Source: Methanosarcina sp. MTP4 (GTDB lineage Archaea; Halobacteriota; Methanosarcinia; Methanosarcinales; Methanosarcinaceae). Taken from it: 64,000 nucleotides of DNA. How positions within the stretch are numbered: position 1 is the first letter of the stretch; the number at the start of each line of letters is the position of its first letter. Location: assembly GCF_000970045.1 (NCBI RefSeq), contig NZ_CP009505.1, forward strand, positions 1,674,001 through 1,738,000. The letters are read 5' to 3'. The position numbers and the translations under genes were made by a program. Below, one piece after another: positions 59,944 through 64,000 of the stretch. The notes under the pieces were generated by a model. It ran no database searches, was not told the DNA's origin, and was given only the letters and a program-made list of their open reading frames with translations.

Positions 59944-62900
59944 TCAATTTGTCCATGAGTTTGAAAGGGCTTCAGCTTGTTTCAGTACTAATTCAATGGC
60001 TTCCTGTGCCTTATCCGGCGGGTACTTGTAGCGTTGTAATGTACGGCGGACAAGAATGCGTAATTTAGCCCTTACACTATCGCGCACCTGCCAATCCACG
60101 GTTGTGGATTTGCGCAGTTTTTCGGTAATTTCTATGGCAATCTTTTTGAGAGTTGCATCACCCAACTCACGCACTGCACTTTCATTATTCGCCAGAGCGT
60201 CATAAAATGCCACCTCGTCCGGGTTCAGACCAAGCTCAGCATCGCGCTTCAATACCTCTTGAAACTCCTTGGCCATCTGAATAAGTTCTTCAATCACCTG
60301 GGCAGTTTCAATAGAACGGTTGTTGTACTTCCGTAAGGTTTCTTTTAAACGGTCACTGTATTTCTTTTCCTGCACCACGTTATTGCGGGTTTTTGAATAT
60401 ATTTCGTCTTTCAACAGTTTTTCCAGTAGCTCTACTGCCAGGTTGTGATACTTCATCTGCCGAACATCTTCCAAAAACTCATCCGACAGCAGACCAATAT
60501 TAGGTTTCTCTAACCCCGCCAGATCGAACACGTCCGCTACACCTTCGGCAACCACGGCATTATCCAGAATCTGCTTGAGAACCGAATTTTTCTCTTCCTG
60601 AGTGAGCTTTTTATCGACAGAGGTGAATTTACTAATAGCGGCTTTAATGGCTGAAAAAAAGGCTATCTCAGCACGTAATTCTTTGGCTTCATCCAGAGTG
60701 CCACACAATGAATAGGCTTTGTTAATCGCCAGTACCGCATCTAAAAAGCGTTTTTTACCATCTTTAAGCTCTAAAATATGGTTTGCTGCTGGTACCAGTA
60801 GTTGGTAGGCCTGGGATTCAAAGCCGCTGTAATCAAAACCATGGAAGAGCCCACGTACCACATCCATTTTTTCCAGCAAAACCGAAAAAGCCTCTTCGGC
60901 GTATAGCGTGGGCGCGCCTCTCCCCTTGGCGTCTGTATAGGATTTCAATGCTTGCTTTAAATCATTGGCAATGCCAATGTAATCCACCACCAGACCACCG
61001 GGTTTATTCTTAAATACCCGATTTACCCGCGCAATTGCCTGCATCAGGTTGTGACCTTTCATCGGTTTGTCGATATACATAGTATGACAACAGGGCACAT
61101 CAAAACCGGTGAGCCACATATCCCGCACAATCACTAGCTTGAGAGGATCATTAATATCTTTAAAACGTTTTTCCAATTTTTTCTTAGTTTTCTTATTGTA
61201 GATGTGCGGCTGTAACAATTTTCGGTCAGACGCCGAGCCGGTCATCACGATTTTAATCGTACCTTTGTCGGGGTCGGGATCATGCCAATCCGGGCGCAAT
61301 TCCACTATGGCATCGTATAAATGCACGCAAATATCGCGGCTCATGGCTACAATCATGGCTTTGCCATCCATCGAGTCCGTGCGTGCTTCAAAGTGTTCCA
61401 CCAGATCAGCAGCTACTTGCTGAATGCGCGGCTCAGACCCCACCAGTTTTTCTAAGCGGCTCCATTCACCTTTTGTTTTCTCGCGGTTAGACACATCTTC
61501 TTCGTCTTCCACCACTTCTTCAACTTGATCAGACAACTTTTCAATTTCGGCATGGTTTAAATCGAGCTTTGCCAAACGTGACTCGTAATAAATAGGTACT
61601 GTTGCGCCATCATCTACAGAGTCTTGAATGTCGTAAATTGAAACATAACCCCCAAATACTGATTGAGTGTCTTTGTCTTCAAGGGCAATTGGCGTACCCG
61701 TAAAACCAATAAACGAGGCATTGGGCAAGGAATCACGCATGTACTGGGAAAAACCGAATACCAGCTTTTTACCTATAACATTTTTGTCTTTATCTTTCAC
61801 ATTTATATAGCGGCCTTTATGACCATACTGGCTGCGGTGTGCCTCATCGGAGATAACCACAATATTGTGGCGGTCGTTTAAGATGGGATGGCCATCTTCG
61901 CCCTCCAAAGGTGAAAACTTTTGTACCGTGGTAAAAATAATGCCGCCAGATTCCCGCACAGAAAGCAGCTGACGCAACTCCTCCCGGTCGTTGACTTGCA
62001 CCGGCGTTTGCTTAAATAGTTCCTGGGCGTTCGAGAATGTTTGGAACAGCTGACCATCCAGGTCATTGCGATCTGTTACCACTACTATGGTAGGGTTATT
62101 CATCTCCGGTTGCTGCAACAACTTACCGACATAACAACACATGGAAATGCTCTTACCCGAGCCCTGGGTATGCCAGACCACCCCGGCCTTTTTGCTGCCA
62201 GGCACCACCTCATCGCCAAAGCTTGCCCGCTTTTCTGCCACCCCCAGCGACTCCTGTGCAGCAATTATCGTGACTCTTACAGCTTCTCGAACCGCATGGA
62301 ACTGGTGGTAACCGGCAATTTTTTTGATGATTGCTCCACCATCATTTTCAAAAAGCACAAAAAAGCGGATGTAGTCAAGCAACATCTCACGGTCGAAAAA
62401 ACCCCGCACCAGGGTTTCCAGCTGCCATTCTAACAGTGGCTTATCGTCTTCGTTCTTAACAGCACGCCAGGGTGAAAAGCGTTCCTGGTTTGCCGTCAAC
62501 GCGCCAACACGGGCGTTATAGCCATCACTTATAACCAGTGCTTCATTAAACACAAAAAGGTCGCTGATTTCATCTTTATAAGTTTGTAACTGATTAAACG
62601 CATCCCAGATATCGACGTTTTCATCTTTGGGACTTTTAAGTTCCAATACCGCAATAGGCAATCCATTTATAAAACAGACTATATCAGGGCGACGTGGCTG
62701 TTTTGTTCCTTGAATGGTGAACTGGTTGACCGCCAAAAACCTATTATTGGTCAGATTTTCAAAGTCAATTAAAAAAGCACGGTCATAAATTGTCTTTTCA
62801 TCTTTGCGATGTTCGATAGGTACACCTTCCAATAACAGGCGGTGAAATGCGTGGTTATTGGTTTTTAAATCCAGGCTATCGGACTTTAAAACAAGAGCTA

Positions 62901-63102
62901 CGGCCTGCTCAATGGAACTTTTGGGCAGGTGTGGGTTAATGCGCTCAAGGGCTTCTTGCAGATAACGATTTAGCACCACCTTGTGGTAATCACTGCGTTC
63001 GGGTTTGTCTGAATCGGGAGCAATGTCAGGGCCATATAAAACATCCCAGCTGTTCTCGTGGAACCAGTCGAGGCAGAGTTGTTCTAGTTGGTCTTCGTTC
63101 AT
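59944..63102 (-). CDS. hsdR: Type I restriction enzyme R subunit (HsdR)
   Basis: The translocating and cleaving subunit of a type I restriction system. In order: the PD-(D/E)xK nuclease (RRPDIVCF with Asp 140, LELKS with Glu 154 and Lys 156, QLQTY near 171), superfamily 2 helicase Walker A HTQGSGKS (311-318), DEAH box (419-422), GFTGTP, and [10 protein letters not shown]; then a helical C-terminus ending [17 protein letters not shown]. 1052 residues from ATG 63102, which follows AGAGGGGAGAATA. Codon use is more AT-rich and bacterial in flavour than the 20-50 kb block. A SIR2-like gene ends 1 bp upstream; hsdM and hsdS are presumably beyond the window. Confidence 0.95.
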   Translation of the reverse strand: MNEDQLEQLCLDWFHENSWDVLYGPDIAPDSDKPERSDYHKVVLNRYLQEALERINPHLPKSSIEQAVALVLKSDSLDLKTNNHAFHRLLLEGVPIEHRKDEKTIYDRAFLIDFENLTNNRFLAVNQFTIQGTKQPRRPDIVCFINGLPIAVLELKSPKDENVDIWDAFNQLQTYKDEISDLFVFNEALVISDGYNARVGALTANQERFSPWRAVKNEDDKPLLEWQLETLVRGFFDREMLLDYIRFFVLFENDGGAIIKKIAGYHQFHAVREAVRVTIIAAQESLGVAEKRASFGDEVVPGSKKAGVVWHTQGSGKSISMCCYVGKLLQQPEMNNPTIVVVTDRNDLDGQLFQTFSNAQELFKQTPVQVNDREELRQLLSVRESGGIIFTTVQKFSPLEGEDGHPILNDRHNIVVISDEAHRSQYGHKGRYINVKDKDKNVIGKKLVFGFSQYMRDSLPNASFIGFTGTPIALEDKDTQSVFGGYVSIYDIQDSVDDGATVPIYYESRLAKLDLNHAEIEKLSDQVEEVVEDEEDVSNREKTKGEWSRLEKLVGSEPRIQQVAADLVEHFEARTDSMDGKAMIVAMSRDICVHLYDAIVELRPDWHDPDPDKGTIKIVMTGSASDRKLLQPHIYNKKTKKKLEKRFKDINDPLKLVIVRDMWLTGFDVPCCHTMYIDKPMKGHNLMQAIARVNRVFKNKPGGLVVDYIGIANDLKQALKSYTDAKGRGAPTLYAEEAFSVLLEKMDVVRGLFHGFDYSGFESQAYQLLVPAANHILELKDGKKRFLDAVLAINKAYSLCGTLDEAKELRAEIAFFSAIKAAISKFTSVDKKLTQEEKNSVLKQILDNAVVAEGVADVFDLAGLEKPNIGLLSDEFLEDVRQMKYHNLAVELLEKLLKDEIYSKTRNNVVQEKKYSDRLKETLRKYNNRSIETAQVIEELIQMAKEFQEVLKRDAELGLNPDEVAFYDALANNESAVRELGDATLKKIAIEITEKLRKSTTVDWQVRDSVRAKLRILVRRTLQRYKYPPDKAQEAIELVLKQAEALSNSWTN

Positions 63103-63103
63103 T

Positions 63104-64000
63104 TTATATTCTCCCCTCTCCCAATTTATATAACAGGGCTTCGATGCATTCGTCATGACCCTCATCAGCATGATACCAAATCGGGAAAATATTGGCTTTT
63201 ACTAACTCATCCCGCCGTCTTAGTCGATCTTCTTCTTCGCTAATGCTGAGAAAAGCATAATGTCGAGGTATGATATCATGTCCTCTATCCTCTACCAGTT
63301 GGGTTAAAGTCTGAATTGTACGGTCAACGCCCAAACTGCATCCTAAAAAAAGAAGTGTTGTTTTAGTGCTAATTGCCTCGATTACATTTTGAATACGCGG
63401 TGGAGTTCCATAGTGTTTCTCATACTCTAAATAGGTTAGTACCCGATGACGGCCAGAATTGGCTTTACCATGTAATTTAACCAGCACTTTATTTCCTTTC
63501 CCAAGGTATCTTGGTAGCTCACAAGCATCTGTTCCCAACAAAATTTCTAAAAAATATGAATCTGTGGCTTCATAGCAACGTTTTATAACATCATCAAAAT
63601 TAGTGGTAATAACACTGGTATCAAAAATATAAGGCAATAGTTGTATCGGACCTTCTAAATCTTTATCATCACCAAAAGCGTTCTCTATGGCTTCATCGAA
63701 ACTTCCTGCGGGCATGTCGTCAGCCAGGGTTTGTGCAGCTTCCTCGTATTTCCCCTCAGATAGTAAAGTGCTTAAACACTCTTCAGAAACTCGCGTTTCA
63801 TTACGAAGGTTATTTAGAAATTTCGTCCACCCCGAATAACCACATGGTACCGACATTCCAGCACCAATAAAAGGAATGACAGCCCCCCGCCGATAGGATT
63901 CTCTCAGTCGATTAAAACGTGGCCGGTTGTCATGTAATTCAAGAATCTCGTCAGCTTTTGCTAAACACATTTCTTTTCTTTGCTCAAGCCAGTCAGAAAA
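63104..64000 (-). CDS. SIR2-like domain protein, 5' end beyond window
   Basis: The visible protein has a SIR2-like NAD-binding fold: [19 protein letters not shown] (dinucleotide loop), [13 protein letters not shown], the KLHGKAN histidine and [14 protein letters not shown]. Such proteins often act as NAD-depleting effectors in antiphage systems. A methionine occurs at 63970, but the frame stays open and protein-like ([16 protein letters not shown]) to the window end, so the true start is probably outside. It ends 1 bp before hsdR and clearly shares its operon. Confidence 0.88.
   Translation of the reverse strand, partial: FSDWLEQRKEMCLAKADEILELHDNRPRFNRLRESYRRGAVIPFIGAGMSVPCGYSGWTKFLNNLRNETRVSEECLSTLLSEGKYEEAAQTLADDMPAGSFDEAIENAFGDDKDLEGPIQLLPYIFDTSVITTNFDDVIKRCYEATDSYFLEILLGTDACELPRYLGKGNKVLVKLHGKANSGRHRVLTYLEYEKHYGTPPRIQNVIEAISTKTTLLFLGCSLGVDRTIQTLTQLVEDRGHDIIPRHYAFLSISEEEDRLRRRDELVKANIFPIWYHADEGHDECIEALLYKLGEGRI

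Noticed and set aside
1-64000. tRNA or rRNA genes
   Set aside because: I looked for cloverleaf-like GGTTCRA boxes with matching acceptor stems and for rRNA signatures and saw none; a tRNAscan run would settle this.

Overview
The window looks like a chromosome segment from a methanogenic archaeon close to Methanosarcina. The evidence is a CO dehydrogenase/acetyl-CoA synthase alpha-epsilon pair (cdhAB), a tandem-domain Methanosarcina-type S-layer protein with a PGF-CTERM tail, a secreted PEF-CTERM protein, archaeal damage-control phosphatase and CooT-like nickel-binding families, AT-rich promoters with strong Shine-Dalgarno sites, and long repeat-filled intergenic regions. No rRNA, tRNA or CRISPR array was seen.

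Layout. 0-21 kb: central metabolism and small proteins: PEP synthase, a run of three tiny zinc-ribbon proteins, cdhA-cdhB, an AlbA-type ATP-binding protein, a MarC protein, a metallo-beta-lactamase-fold hydrolase, a PEF-CTERM surface protein, an AT-rich accessory patch (RelE-like toxin-antitoxin pair, an HsdR tail remnant, a helix-hairpin-helix protein), a large membrane protein, a NUDIX hydrolase and PepD. 21.8-54.6 kb: almost every gene is on the minus strand. This block holds YqhA, an aquaporin, a DUF1269-alpha/beta hydrolase fusion, four sulfatases, an anaerobic sulfatase-maturating radical SAM enzyme (anSME), a stand-alone DUF1269 protein, a DUF6325-like protein, two AI-2E-family permeases, MarC and CPBP membrane proteins, the S-layer protein, a Na+/H+ antiporter, a bile-acid-type symporter, a LURP-one-related protein, a CDF metal exporter and a membrane-anchored alkaline-phosphatase-superfamily enzyme. 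54.8-59.9 kb: DUF89 phosphatase, CooT, a leucine-rich lipoprotein, a broken DUF4258 / intact YgiT-type pair, and DUF4326 with a truncated duplicate. 59.9-64 kb: type I restriction HsdR with a SIR2-like protein directly upstream, running off the window edge.

How genes may work together. The core of interest is the compact minus-strand run DUF1269 - sulfatase - AI-2E permease - 53-codon ORF - anSME - sulfatase (36.7 to 29.3 kb), with a second sulfatase followed by a DUF1269-hydrolase fusion at 27.3-23.3 kb and a fourth sulfatase at 44.5-42.1 kb. All four sulfatases carry the Cys-type formylglycine motif and none has a visible signal peptide, so a cytosolic sulfate-ester system activated by anSME is inferred. 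One sulfatase and the DUF1269 gene have closely related upstream sequence (a promoter-like stretch plus a hairpin leader), and both appear to start with ATA.

The intergenic DNA holds several repeat families: perfect hairpins with constant flanks and variable stems, elements of about 165-170 bp bounded by CTATAGTC-like ends, and many private minisatellites placed next to genes.
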